Origin: Tridacna crocea
Taxonomy: Eukaryota > Mollusca > Bivalvia > Cardiida > Cardiidae
DNA: 64,000 nucleotides
Reading direction: 5' to 3'
Assembly: GCA_943736015.1 (NCBI GenBank)
Contig: OX031061.1
Location: forward strand, 13,153,290-13,217,289
The notes beneath the pieces were generated by a model. That model was not told the origin of the DNA and ran no database searches. It saw only the letters and a program-made list of their open reading frames with translations. The position numbers and the translations under genes are program-made. Shown in pieces: positions 32,515 through 44,364 of the stretch; position 1 is the first letter of the stretch; every line of letters starts with the position of its first letter.

Positions 32515-34094
32515 TTTAGCTCATCTGAGCACGAAGTTCTCCTGGTGAGTGTTATGTCTCGATTGGGGAAAGACCCGAAACTCCATTTTCACGGAACCTA
32601 CAGCCAAGGTTTTCTAGAGCAAACTTAACTGAATTATGTTTTGAATAGTATAACATATAGGGGACATTAAAATTGCTCACAATACACTACAGAGAGCTGT
32701 TGTAGTCGTGCTGTGTCCGGCGTCGGTAGTCTGTCGTGTGTCATCAACCTTTTACCTTGTGTACACTCTAGAAGCCACATTTCAGTTAAATATTAATCGA
32801 ACTTGGTCAGAATTTTTGTCTTGATGATACCTCGGACGAGTTCAAAATGGGTCATGTTAGCACAAATTAGGTCACAAAATCAAAGCTATGTAAAATCTTG
32901 TGTACGCTCTAGAGGCCACATTTTCTGTCCAGTACTCCTAAAACTTGGTCAGAATATTTGCCTTGATAATATCTCGGATGGGTCAAATCTTACAAAAACC
33001 CTGTGTACTCTCTAGATGCCATATTTTCAGTTAGATATTCTTGAAAGTTGGTCAGATTTGTCTTGGTGATGTCTGGGACGAGTCTGAAAATGGGTCATGT
33101 TGGGTCAAAAACTAGGTCACCAGGGAAAATTTTGTACTTTTGTACCCTCTAGAAGCAACATTTTCTACCCAGTACACTTGAAAGTAAGTCAGAATGTTTG
33201 TCTTGTTATCTCGGACGAGTTACACCACCGGCCACGTTGGGTCAAATATTAGAAAAAACCTTGTGTACTTTCCAGGAGCCACAATTTTCTGCCCGATGCT
33301 TTGAAGGTTGGTCAAAATGTTAGTCTTGATAAAATCAAAGATTCAAAAATGGGCCATATCGGGTCAAAAACTTGATCACTAGGTTAAATCTTAGAAAAAC
33401 CTTGTGTACACTCCAGAGGACACATTTTCAGCCTGGCAATGCTCTCCAGAGCTGTTCATGATGTTTGAATGAGTTTGAAAATGGTAATGTCAGGTCAAAA
33501 ACTAGGTCGCTTGGTAAAATCTTAGAAAAACCTTGTGTACGATCTAGAGGTCAAATCTTCAGTCCAATACAGTTGAAATATTTATGTTGATAACATTTTA
33601 GACTGGTATAAGAATGGGTCATGTTGGGGAAAAAATGGAGCACTAGGTAAAATATCTGAAAAAGCTTTGGTACACACTAGAAATTACACTTTCAGTCCAA
33701 TATTCTTAATACTTGGTATGAGTGTTTGTCTTGATGATATCTTACATGACCTTGAAAATGAATATTGTGGAATCAAAAACTAGCTCACCAGGTCTAATGC
33801 TGGATAAACCTTATGTAGGCTCTAGAGGCTACATTTTTTTTCCGGTAATCTTAAAATTTGTTAAGAATTTTTTTCGTGATAATATCTTAGAATAGTATGA
33901 ATACGGGTCATGTTATATAAAAGACTAGGTCACTTGGTCAAATCTCATAAAAACCATATGCAAAGCCTACAGGCCACATTTTCTCTCGAATTCTCATGAA
34001 AGTTTGTCAGAATGTACATCTGGATAATTTTCACATGAAATACAGGGCCGTCATGATGACTACAACACGACTACAGGGCCATCATTGCCCTCTT
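32515..34094 (+). repeat. Tandem-cored element in intron 5
   Basis: Head GTTTTAGCTCATCTGAGCAC. The core has about nine units of the TCTAGAGGCCACATTTTC / GGTCACTAGGTCAAATC type. The tail is ACTACAGGGCCATCATTGCC, CTCTTGTTAG. Confidence 0.7.
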
Positions 34095-35160
34095 GTTAGC
34101 TCTTGTTAGCGGGCTTATGTCATGGCCCGGTGTCCGTCGTGCGTCCGTCCGCGCGTCCGTACGTCTGTCCTTCCATGCTTGCGTGCGGTAACTTTTACTT
34201 CAAACATCTTCTCTGAAACTACTCTTCAAATTTTGATGAAACTTCACAGAAATGATCCTGCCATGGTCCTCTTCAGAATTCCTTGAAAAATTTTATTCCT
34301 TCAAAACTCTGGTTACCATGGCAACAAAACTGATAAATATTGAAAATTTTCAAAAATCTTCTCTGAAACCGTAAGGCTTAGGGCTACCAAATATTGAACA
34401 TTTTCAAAAATCTTCTTCTCTGAAACCGTAAGGCCTAGGGCTACCAAATTTGGCATGTAGCTTTATCTAGTGGACTTCTACCATCTTCCTTTAAGTGATA
34501 GCCCTGGGGTCAAATTTGGCCCCGCCCCGGGGGTCACAAGTTTTATATTTATATGGGCTTTTGTAGGAAAACTTTGAAATCCTTCTAGTATCTAGCCATA
34601 GGGCCTAGGGCTGCCAAATTTCGCATGTATCTTTATCAAGTGGTTGTCTACCAAGAGTGCCCAAATGATAGCCCAGGGGTCAAATTTGGCCCCACCCATG
34701 GGATCACAATTTTTATTTGGGCTTGTGTAGGGAAGACTTTAAAATCATTCTGGTACCTAGCCGTATGGCCTAGGGCTTCTCAATTTTGCATCTAGCTTTA
34801 TCAAGTGGTTGTCTACTAATGGTGCCCAAATTAAAACCCTGGGGTTAAATTTGGCCCCGTCCTGGTGGTCACAAGTTTTACATGTGCTCCTATTGGATCT
34901 TTTTTAAAAATCTACTTGTACTTAATCATAAGGCCTAGGGCTACCAAATTTTGCATGTAGCTTTATCTAGTGGGCCTCTACCAGGAGGGCCCGAATTATA
35001 GCTTTGGGGTCAAGTTTGTCCCCACACCAGGGGTCACAAGTTTTACTTGGGCTTTTATGGTGAAAACTTTTTAAGTCATCATGTTACCAACCATTATAAA
35101 GACTAGGGCTACTAAATTTAGCCCTGTTTCATGGTTTTCATGTTTTACAGGGCCTTTTAT
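34095..35160 (+). repeat. Second-type tandem-cored element
   Basis: Begins with GTTAGCGGGCTTATGTCATG, GTCCGTCGTGCGTCC. Units carry CTAGCCATAAGGCCTAGGGC, TTTGCATGTAGCTTTATCTA and GGGGTCACAAGTTTTA. It ends ACAGGGCCTTTTATTTAA. Confidence 0.65.
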
Positions 35161-35858
35161 TTAATTCATTTGAGATATTATGACAAACAATTCTACCAAG
35201 AATTTCAGGAGTATTTGACTGAATAGGTTTTTCAAAGATTTGAAGCAGTGACCTAGATATTGACCCGAAATGATCCACTCACAAAATGTGGTCTCAGAAA
35301 TTATCAAAACAAACATTGTGACTAAATTTCATGAGTATTGCACTGAAAAGAGGACCTTTAGAAAGCACCCAACATTTTTCCTATGATTTGAACTAGTTTT
35401 TGACCCAAAATGACCCATTTTCGAACTCTACTGAGATATTATCATGACAAACATTCTGACAAATTTTCAAAGATTTTTTTTTCTAAAAATATGACCTCTA
35501 GAGCATACAGAAGGTTTTTCTAAGATAAGACCTAGAGAGCCGGTTTTCAACTTAACATGACTCATTTAACAAAATCTTGTGAGATGTCTTCAAGACAAAC
35601 ATTCTGACACTTTCAAAAGTAATGGGCAGAAAATGTTGATTCTAGAGCGTTCAGAAGTACAAAATTGGACCTGGTGACCTAGAAAAAGTGACCTCTACAG
35701 CATACACAAGGTTTTTCAAAGATTTGACCTAGTGACCTAGATTTTGAACAGACATGACCCTTTTTCAAATTCGTTATATGTATCTTCAAGACAAACATTT
35801 TTAAGAATTTTCAACGTTTGTGTACTGAAAATGTGGTCTCTGGAGCATATACAAGGTT
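35161..35858 (-). repeat. Tandem array in antisense orientation
   Basis: Reverse complement of the 4239-6038 units (CTCTAGAGCATACAGAAGG, AAAGATTTGACCTAGTGACC). It is cut at 35,859 by the head of the next element. Confidence 0.65.
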
Positions 35859-36456
35859 TTTAGCTCACCTGAGCAAAAAGTGCTCAGAGTGAGCTATTGC
35901 GATCACCCTCCGTCCGTCGTCGTTCGTCCGCCTGTTCACATTTCTTTGTTTACACCCTAGCATTTACAAATACCAACCAATCAGCACCAAACTTGGTCAT
36001 AGTAGATATGACCATAAGATCTTGGAAAAGTGTGATTATGGGTCTCTTCGCACCAGAACAACTTGAGTAATTTGCCCTTGAATTCAAGAAATGCTTTATT
36101 TCACTTTGTTTACACTCTAGCATCTACAAATATCAACCAATTAGCGCCAAACATGGTCAAAATATAAATGACCATAAGATCTTGGGTGAATTTGATTATG
36201 GGTCTAATCAGAGTAGAACGACTGGAGTTATATGCCATTGAATTAGCTCATTAAATATTTGATACAAATGACATTGGATAAGAATTGCCTCTATTCTTTA
36301 AAATCATCTTGGTTACATGTTTGAAAAATATTTTTTGTGGCTAGTGCAATATAGGATGTCTAATGGTTACTGTGATTATCATTACCTATTATGACATAAT
36401 GACATAACCATCTTTTTTGGCAATGTAGTGATAGAGGGCCACCATGGCCTTCTTAG
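35859..36456 (+). repeat. Short complete element just before exon 6
   Basis: Head TTTAGCTCACCTGAGCAAAA, CGTCCGTCGTCG. Two units carry TTGTTTACACTCTAGCATCT and ACCATAAGATCTTGG. The tail is AGAGGGCCACCATGGCCTTC. It ends about 130 bp before the exon 6 acceptor. Confidence 0.68.
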
Positions 36457-36589
36457 TCATTCTTAATTAGAGTTAATAGCCATGTTCTTATAATTTGTCC
36501 GCATGAAAAAAGCAAGTCTTCTCTAGAATAACATAATTAAGGTACAAAATCTGGTTTTAAGTTCCTTTAACAAACTATTTCCTTTTCAG

Positions 36590-36852
36590 CTGTACCAGTT
36601 ATAGTCTATGACAAAGACCTAGGCTCACGACGACTTTCAAGGGATCAGCTATACAACAAAAAAATCTGGAGTGTCAGATGCCAGAGAGAATTGATCAAGC
36701 TCAGTAGTTCTGATAGATTATTCAGTGTGTATGAAGAATTTACAGAGACACAGAAGCTAGCTTTTCGAAAGTTGATAGAATATCATCTACAACCTAACCT
36801 GCCAAAAAGACCACCTACAGTAAACGACTCCCTGCTGGAAACAGCTCCATGA
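36590..36852 (+). CDS. Exon 6, terminal coding exon of host gene
   Basis: The last coding exon starts after acceptor TTTCCTTTTCAG. Its first two bases complete Ala390, and the frame then runs open for 86 codons to a TGA at 36850-36852. It encodes a fourth predicted strand (VPVIVYDKD, from residue 391), a basic linker (GSRRLSRDQLYNKK), a segment with Trp and alternating hydrophobics, and a final helix (TETQKLAFRKLIEYHL), then a short Pro-rich tail. Together with exons 4 and 5 this makes an alpha/beta domain of roughly residues 300-460 on the likely cytosolic side. No AATAAA lies shortly after the stop; the nearest one I see is at about 37,370 inside a repetitive element. The C-terminus therefore ends cleanly, but the 3' UTR is not defined. 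I do not recognise the gene, and TIR-like signalling is only a hypothesis. Confidence 0.83.
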
Positions 36853-36936
36853 AATCCCACCCAACAAATTTTTTAACATAAATGACCTGTAATATGCAAC
36901 CTTCAGGTATAGACCAGCAACCAAGCAATTTATACT

Positions 36937-37577
36937 AGTTTTAGCTCTACTGGCTGAAAGCCAGCGGAGCTTATGTCATGTTGTGGTTTCCGTCGTCCGT
37001 CCATCTGTCTGTCCGACCATCTGTCAGTCCGTCAGTGTATTAGTCTTTTTCTTCTTTATGCGATAAAGTCTGTATTTTTGGTCACATTTTGTGTAAAACT
37101 TGCACAGTTTGTTTATGTCATCAACAGCTTTAACCCTATCGATTTTAAAAAAATATCCGACAAAAAGCATGGGAATAGTAGCCATTTCAAGTTTAAAATT
37201 TCCATTTCTTGTTTACGCGATAAAGTCTGTCCTTGTGGTCAGATTTCCATGAAACTTACAGAGTTTGTTTACCTTATCAATAGCTTCAACCCTATCGATT
37301 TTGAAAAAAAAAAACCTACAGTGTGGGAAAAGTAGCCTTTTCAAGTTGAAAAGGTTCTTTTCTTGTTTACACAATAAAGTCTGCACTTGAGGTCAGATTT
37401 TCATGAAACTTGCATAGCTTGTTTATATCATCAATAGATTGAACTCTATTAATTTTGAAGAAATCCAACAAACAGTACGGGAAAAGTAGCCATTTCAAGT
37501 TGAACATTTTTATTGCTTGTTTACATGATTAAGTATTTATTTGTGATCAGATTTTTGTGAATTATTCAGTTTTTTTA
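36937..37577 (+). repeat. Second-type element after the host gene stop
   Basis: Head TTTTAGCTCTACTGGCTGAA, AGCCAGCGGAGCTTATGTC, GTCCGTCCATC. Four units of about 130 bp carry TTGTTTACGCGATAAAGTCT, ATCAATAGCTTCAACCCTAT and GGGAAAAGTAGCC. It contains the only AATAAA (about 37,370) near the host gene's end. The next element's head replaces its tail. Confidence 0.66.
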
Positions 37578-39995
37578 TTAGCTCACCTGAGCACAAGTGC
37601 TCAAGGGGAGCTATTGTGATCGGTCATCGTCCGTCGTCCGTCCGTCCGTCCGTTTGTCTGTCCGTTAACAATTCCTTTAAAAATCTTCTCATCCAAAACC
37701 AGAAGGTCAATCTTGATAAAACTTGGCAGGAGTGTTCCTTGGGTGAAGTTCTACAAAAATTGTTAAAAGAATTTAATTCCATGAAAAAACTCTGGTTGCC
37801 ATGGCAACAAAATGGCTGAAAATGGAAAAAATCTTTAAAAATCTTCTTATGACAAACCATAAGACCGAGAGCATTCATATTTTGTATGAAGCATCATTGG
37901 GTGACCCTTTACCAAAATTGTTAAAATTATTCCCCTGGGGTCATATTAGGGCTTTGCTCGGACGCACCCTATTTTAGACAGAAACAAAGAAGGAAATCTT
38001 GAAAAAATCTTCTGATGACAAACCAAAATGGCTAGAGCATTCATATTTGGTATGTAGCATTATCTGATGATTCTCTACCAAAATTGTTAAAATTATTCCT
38101 CTGTGGTCATATTTGGGCTCTGCCCGGGCACACCATATTTTAAAATCTTTAAAAATCTTCTTGTGACAAAACATAGGGCTGGGAGCATTCATATTTTGTT
38201 TGAAACATCATTGGGTGACCCCTTATTAAAATTGTGAAAATCATTCCCATGGGGTCATATTTGGGCTTTGCCCGGGCGCACTCTATTTTACATAGAAACA
38301 AAGAAGGAAATCTTTAAAACTTCTTCTGATGACAAACCATAATGGCTAGAACATTCCTATTTAGTATGTAGCATTATCTGATGATTCTCTACCAAAATTG
38401 TTAAATTTATCCTTCTGCAGTCATATTTGGGCTCTGCCAGGGCGCACCCTATTTTAAAATCTTTAAAAATCTTCTTGTGACAATTAAACCATAAGGCAGA
38501 GGGCATTCATATTTTGTTTGAAGCGTCATTGGGTGACCCCTTACCAAAATTGTTAAAATTATTCCCCTGGGGTCATATTTGGGCTTTGCCCGGGCGTACC
38601 CTATTTTACATAGAAACAAAGAAGGAAATCTTTTAAAAAATCTTCTTCTGACAAATCATAATGGCTACAGCATTCATATTTGATATGTAGCATTATCTGA
38701 TGATCCTTTACCAAAATTGTTAAAATTATTCCTCTGCGGTCACATTTGGGCTCTGCCCGGGTGCACTCTATTTTAAAATCTTTAAAAATCTTCTTGTGAC
38801 AAAACATAAGGCCGGGAGCATTCATATTTTGTTTGAAACATCATTGGGTGACCCCTTAACAAAATTGTTAAAATGATTCCCCTGGGATCATATTTGGGCT
38901 TCGCCCGGGCGCACCCTATTATACATAGAAACAAAGAAGGAAATCTTTAAAAAATCTTCTTCTGACAAGTCATAATGGCTAGAACATTCCTATTTAGTTT
39001 GTAGCATTATCTGATGATCCTCTACCAAAATTATTAAAATCATTCCTCTGTGGTCATATTTGGGCTCTGTCCGGGTGCACTCTATTTTAAAATCTTTTAA
39101 AAAATTCTTGTGACAAACCATAATGCTGAGAGCATTCATATTTTGTTTGAAGCATCATTTTGTGACCCCTTACCAAAATTGTTAAAATTATTCCTCATGG
39201 GTCATATTTGGGCTTTGCCCAGGCACACCCTATTTTACATAGAAACAAAGTAGGAAACCTTTAATAAATCTTTTTCTGACAAATGGTAATGGCTAGAGCA
39301 TTCATATTTGGTATGTAGCATAATCTGATGATCTTCTACCAAAATTGCTAGAATTATCCCTCTGTGGTCATATTTGGACTCTGCCCGGGCGCACCCTATT
39401 TAACATAGAAACAAAGAAGGAAATCTTTTAAAATCTACTTGTGACAAACCATAAGGGCTAGAGCATTCATATTTTCCATGTAGCATCATCTAGTGACCCT
39501 TTATAAAAATAATTAAAATTATCCCTTGGGGTCATAGTTGGGCTCTGTGCCCTGGTGCACACTATTTCACATACATGTAGAATCATAGAGGGAAATCTTT
39601 TAAAATCAATTCCATCTAAAAAGGAGAAATTGTTTGTAACAAGCATTTTCTCCTTTTCACAATCTTTTCTACCATATAGATCACTTATCTTTCATTTCAA
39701 ATACACTTTAAAATGTCGTCTGCAATTGATTTCAATTTGGACCAGTCTAAAATTTTGTCATCTGGTAATGGGTTAAACTACAAGTCAAAAAGGGAACAAG
39801 ACACTGTGAAGAGAAAAATTGATGATAAGCAGCAGTTTTTAGCTCCACTGGCCAAAGACAAAGAAGAAAATCTGTAAACATCTTTTTGTGACAAACCCCA
39901 GGGTATGCCTTATTTGAAAAGAATTAATAGCCTGCCCTTGATAAACCATACAAGTTACAAATATACTCAGGTGAGCAATATAGGACCACCATGGT
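37578..39995 (+). repeat. Tandem-cored element with 315-bp higher-order array
   Basis: Head TTAGCTCACCTGAGCACAAG with GTCCGTCGTCCGTCCG. From about 37,975 the landmark ACAAAGAAGGAAATC recurs near 37,983, 38,299, 38,616, 38,933 and 39,245, about every 315 bp. Each period contains two related half-units of about 157 bp, one with GCATTATCTGATGATCCTCT and one with GCATCATTGGGTGACCCCTT, so this is a higher-order repeat. A tail GGACCACCATGGTCCTCTTG ends near 40,000, after a nested MITE and a short AGCTCCACTGGCC fragment. Confidence 0.72.
39608..39776 (-). mobile_element. Truncated hairpin MITE
   Basis: AAAAAGGAGAAATTGTTTGT, AACAAGCATTTTCTCC, then the arm ending GGTAATGGGTTAA. Confidence 0.6.
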
Positions 39996-39999
39996 CCTC

Positions 40000-40372
40000 T
40001 TGTCTCATCAATAGCTCTAACCCTGTTGACTCCAACAAACAGTAAATGGAAAATTAGCAATTTCAAGTTGAAAATATGGATTTCTAATTTACATGATGGA
40101 AGTCGGCATTGTTGGTTGGATATTCATGAAAGTTGCCCAGTTGCTTTGTCTTATCAGCAGCTGGAACCCTATTGATTTTGAAAAAAAATCTGACAGTCAG
40201 TTCTTGAAAAGTAGCAATTCAGAGTTGAAAATTTCCATTCTTGTTTATAAGTGCTTCCTTTACTCTGATTTTACTGGCTTTCTTTTTGCATCATTAATTC
40301 ATAATGTATGTCCTACATAAAAGGAAAATCTCTGACAATAGAGCGATTCCAGGCCCTTCAGGGCCTTCTAGT
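40000..40372 (+). repeat. Tail part of second-type element
   Basis: Units like 36,937-37,577 (CATCAATAGCTCTAACCCTG) end with the palindromic tail CAGGCCCTTCAGGGCCTTC near 40,370. Confidence 0.55.
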
Positions 40373-42089
40373 TTATCATTTTACCACTACAATGGAACAG
40401 TAAATTTCAGGCAATCCTTATCCGACTATTCATCTATATGCGTCGGCGACCATAATATAATAAAATTCCAAGAAGAGATAATCACAATTATAATTTTCAT
40501 TTTATTTTCCATCTCTCTGTATAAAACAGAATTTACCATTTGTGTGGACTCCTCAGAATACCATATAAACAACCATCTGAAACAAAAATGTTTATATTAT
40601 CTAACTGCAGCAAGAGATCGTGAATTTTCAGTTTATTTGCTTGCACATCTGAGAACTAAGTATTGCAAGTCTATGTTAAAATATTAGTGCCGTGCCATTG
40701 ATAACCCAGGAACCACACAGATAATGTAGTGAACTTGAAAATCAATAAACGCCGTGTTAAGAGTAAGTTAACATAAGATTTACAGTATGTTGAGCAGAAG
40801 GAGCCTTGCTAACTAATGCAGGTGAAAATGAAGTTGATAATGAATTGCAAACCCACGTACATATATAACAGGTAGTTATTAAATCGCCATTCTGTCAAGA
40901 ATGGCAGATTTATATTTATTCTTTCGATAGAAAGCCATTTTTTTAGTTGTATCCTTGATCTACAACAGAAAGAATTTGCATATAGGAGAGTTTCAAAATA
41001 CATGGATACCTGGCCTTAAGATAAATCGACTTCCTTGTTTACTTTTGCTATGGGCTCCTTAACATCAGTGGGTTACTTACATTAACCTTCAATACATCAG
41101 ATAGGCTACCTAGGTAAATTATGCTGTGATGACTGTTCTTAATAAAATTCACGTTTCTGCTGCTGGTGATTTTTTTGGTAAGATGATTAAGAGTTGCTCG
41201 AATTAATCCACACAACGATAATTAATATTTTCGGAGGGCCTATAGAGCACTTGTTTCACAAATTTTAAACTACTATGAGAAAAAAAATGAAACACTTCAT
41301 AAACCTCAGTTTTGAGAATGAATAATAGAATTTAAGATGTTTGTTTTTTTGCGAGGTTAGTTTAGTCATCCAACATCCAGTATCATATCAACAAACGTCA
41401 GTGACAGTTGTATGTCTTTGGATATAATAGCAAACACGGGTGTCGAGTGGGTTGTAGCATCTGTTTAATTTGCAATCAAACACTTCTTACCAATCATCAG
41501 TTTATAGGCACACCAATTAAAATGACTATCAGCTTAGGTATGGCTAAGTCAGAGTTTCATTAAATTATATATCATTTTATATAGCTGTCCATGGAGCTGA
41601 GCTTCCAAAGAGTACAGAGCAGAACTTAGGTGGTTTCATAATTAAACTTTACTTTCAGTAGGGAATTCACGTAAATGTACTTTATTTAAGTAGGAGATTT
41701 TTTTTTAAATCCAAGATTAATCTGTATATTATTAACAATATATATTTACATCTACATATTCATCATATTCTTCAGCACCAAAGCTTAACATCAAACAGAA
41801 AGGTTTATGACAAGTGGGTGTTTGAATTAGGAGAGGCTATGATGCAAGTGTGGTTACGGAAGTGAACCTACATAATTTTTATTACTATTTTATATATTTT
41901 TAACTTTGATTTCACCTGTAAACCACTTTACGTCTTTCAGAGAGAAAAGTTTCATTAATTAATCCATTTTGTAATGTAGCGACGGTCAAAACACGTTACA
42001 CATGTCACTTTATCAATCTTGATCATAATGCAAACTTACAGCCTCAGCTTATATCCAAGGTCAGCATTTACAGTTTCTAAACACATCAT
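40373..42089. other. AT-rich sequence with no recognised feature
   Basis: A 127-codon open frame (40,304-40,687) starts inside the repeat tail and has no domain, signal or splice support. I see nothing else. Confidence 0.45.
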
Positions 42090-42317
42090 TTAACTCTTTA
42101 CCACACAAGAAAATTTTAGACTGGTCCAAATTGAAAGCATTTGCAGACGATAAAATAAAAGTGACTGAAAAATTGAAGCTTGTTCAGGGAAGGGTAGAAA
42201 ACACTGGGGGAAAAGGAGAAAATGCTGGTTACCAGCATTTTCTCCTTTTCCCACAGTGTTTTCAAAGGGCTTCTTTCTCAGGGTGTCAAAAGTAGGGATT
42301 GTGTGGTAATGGGTTAA
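42090..42317 (+). mobile_element. Hairpin MITE, well-preserved copy
   Basis: TTAACTCTTTACCACACAAG to TTGTGTGGTAATGGGTTAA: termini inverted over about 16 bp and TTAA on both sides. The central hairpin GGAGAAAATGCTGGTTACC continues as a perfect palindrome. A good reference copy of the family. Confidence 0.8.
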
Positions 42318-43019
42318 ACTTTTTCTTAAATGCTAGCGTTTTAAACACAAAATATCCCCAAGAGCACTGATAAACCAAAGGATATCTCTATCTTGAATTA
42401 AAGAGAAGAAGCCCATTTACTCATTTTAAGCCAAATAAAACCAAATTTGTAGATATTTTATCAGACTATAGTCATTCTGGTGGCTTCATGACAGAAGTCA
42501 CTCCTGGTGGTTGCAAGATTGCATAGATTACGACGGATAGAAAATGCAATTTTTGACTTGGCTCATAGGGGTCAGTATTGTGATTACTGGCACCCGTAGA
42601 CTTTATATTTTAAACACAAGATTTAACTGTGCGAAGCTTGTTACTCGATTCTGACTGTGTATCTATCCGCATGTCCGATATATTCACATCATATCGCATC
42701 TATGCTGCAACGTTTTCCCTTAGTCTCTGTGATACGATGTGTAAGATCCTCCTTTTTCATGATAGAGTTTAATTGTGCGCACAAAATCTGTGCAGTGATT
42801 TTAACCATTTTTCTTGTGATCGTGTCTGTACCCAGATGTTATCAGTCAAATTCTAAAATCAAAATTGAGAACAGTTATCTGTACTAACATACGCTCAGTT
42901 TTGATAGCTTCACTGCTAAAAGGTCAGCAGACTGATGTTGTGGACCTTGGTCAGTCATGTAAAGCGTAACTTTATTTCAAATGTTTCTTTTTTGTGTGAA
43001 GCTTCTTAAAATGACAATT

Positions 43020-43730
43020 GTAACTGGAATCAGCCTGTTTGTCCATGTGTCCATCCGTCCTTCTATGTATCCGTCTGTGTATGAAATACTGTCAAAGCGC
43101 TGGCGGGGGTAAAAAGTCACAGTTAATGACAGCTCTAATTTAAAAATGGGTCATGTCAGGTCAAAAACTAGGTCACTGGATCATATCTTAGAGGTTATAT
43201 TTTCAGTCCAATACCCTGTTGATATCTTGCATGAGTTTGAAATTGGGTCACATTGGTTAAAAGAATAGGTCACTAGGGTTAATCTTTAAATGCCTTGTGT
43301 ACGTTCTATAGGCCGTATGTTCAGCCTAAATATTCTTGAAATTTGGTCGGAATCTGTCTTGATAATATCTGAGACTAGGATGAGGCCAGTATGAAAGTGG
43401 GTCATGTTGGATAAAAAACCCAAGGTCACTTGGTCAAATCTCGGACAAGACCTTCTGTACACCCTGTAAGCCATCTTTTTTCCCAAATACTCATGCAAAA
43501 TGGTCAGAATGTTTGTCTGGATAATTTCTACATGTTTGAAAATAGGTAATATTGAGCTTAAAAGTAGGCCACTTAGACAATTTTTTTTTTTAAAAAGCTT
43601 GTGTAAACTCTAGAGGCCATAGTTGTTAGTACAATATTAATGAGTGTTTGTTAGAATGTTTATCTTAATATCTGTGAAGAGGTTGGAAATGGGTCATTAT
43701 TTGATCAAAAGGCTAAGGTAAGTGACTTCA
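43020..43730 (+). repeat. Repeat head plus diverged tandem array
   Basis: TAACTGGAATCAGCCTGTTT, GTCCATGTGTCCATCC and the GTTAATGACAGCTCTAATTT tail are followed by about four decayed units with GGTCATGTCAGGTCAAAAAC and AGGTCACTGG. The interval 42,318-43,020 has nothing recognised. Confidence 0.58.
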
Positions 43731-44364
43731 GTTCCATCCCAACCCTCTTCTTAGTAAATTTTTTACAGAAATGATCCCTAATTGATGTAAATGATATTTT
43801 TGTGATCTTTTATATTTATTTGAGACAACTTTGATCCTGCGAAGAACATTACTGCTGTTGGTTTAGCTTACAGATGTTTTAGTGCATATGCAAAATCGGG
43901 GGAAAAGCTAGATTCACAAGATTTACCGCGATAGTCAGGTATTTCAAATTCTTAAAAATTCACCTTTTCCCATTGATTACGATGGTATACTAAAAAACAT
44001 AAAGAAGAAAAAAGAGTTAATCAAATCTTAGACTTATGGTATTTCCTAGGAGGTTTATTTATTCACAGTTCGTAGTATCATTTGATTGCAAATGGACACA
44101 GGGACGTCAAGGGAAACAACTTCGCTAAAATTTTGATTATAATTATTACTGGTATCGAACGACAAATCTCCCTATACATGTATAGATCATTGTGTAAAGC
44201 GTGGCTATTTCTCTTTTAAGATACCTGCATTGTCAAATTCATTTCCTACAATGTTAGGCTTCTCCTTTAAATGAGTGCAAAGATCTGTTAGCCACTTTGC
44301 ATCAAAAGTTTTAAGTCTGGCAAAGGAAGATCCACTCTGATGGGCTCCGTTTCACGTCACAGAA

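Noticed and set aside
40304..40687. 127-codon plus-strand open frame
   Set aside because: It starts within a repeat tail, has no recognisable domain or splice signals, and shows low-complexity hydrophobic stretches typical of AT-rich chance frames.
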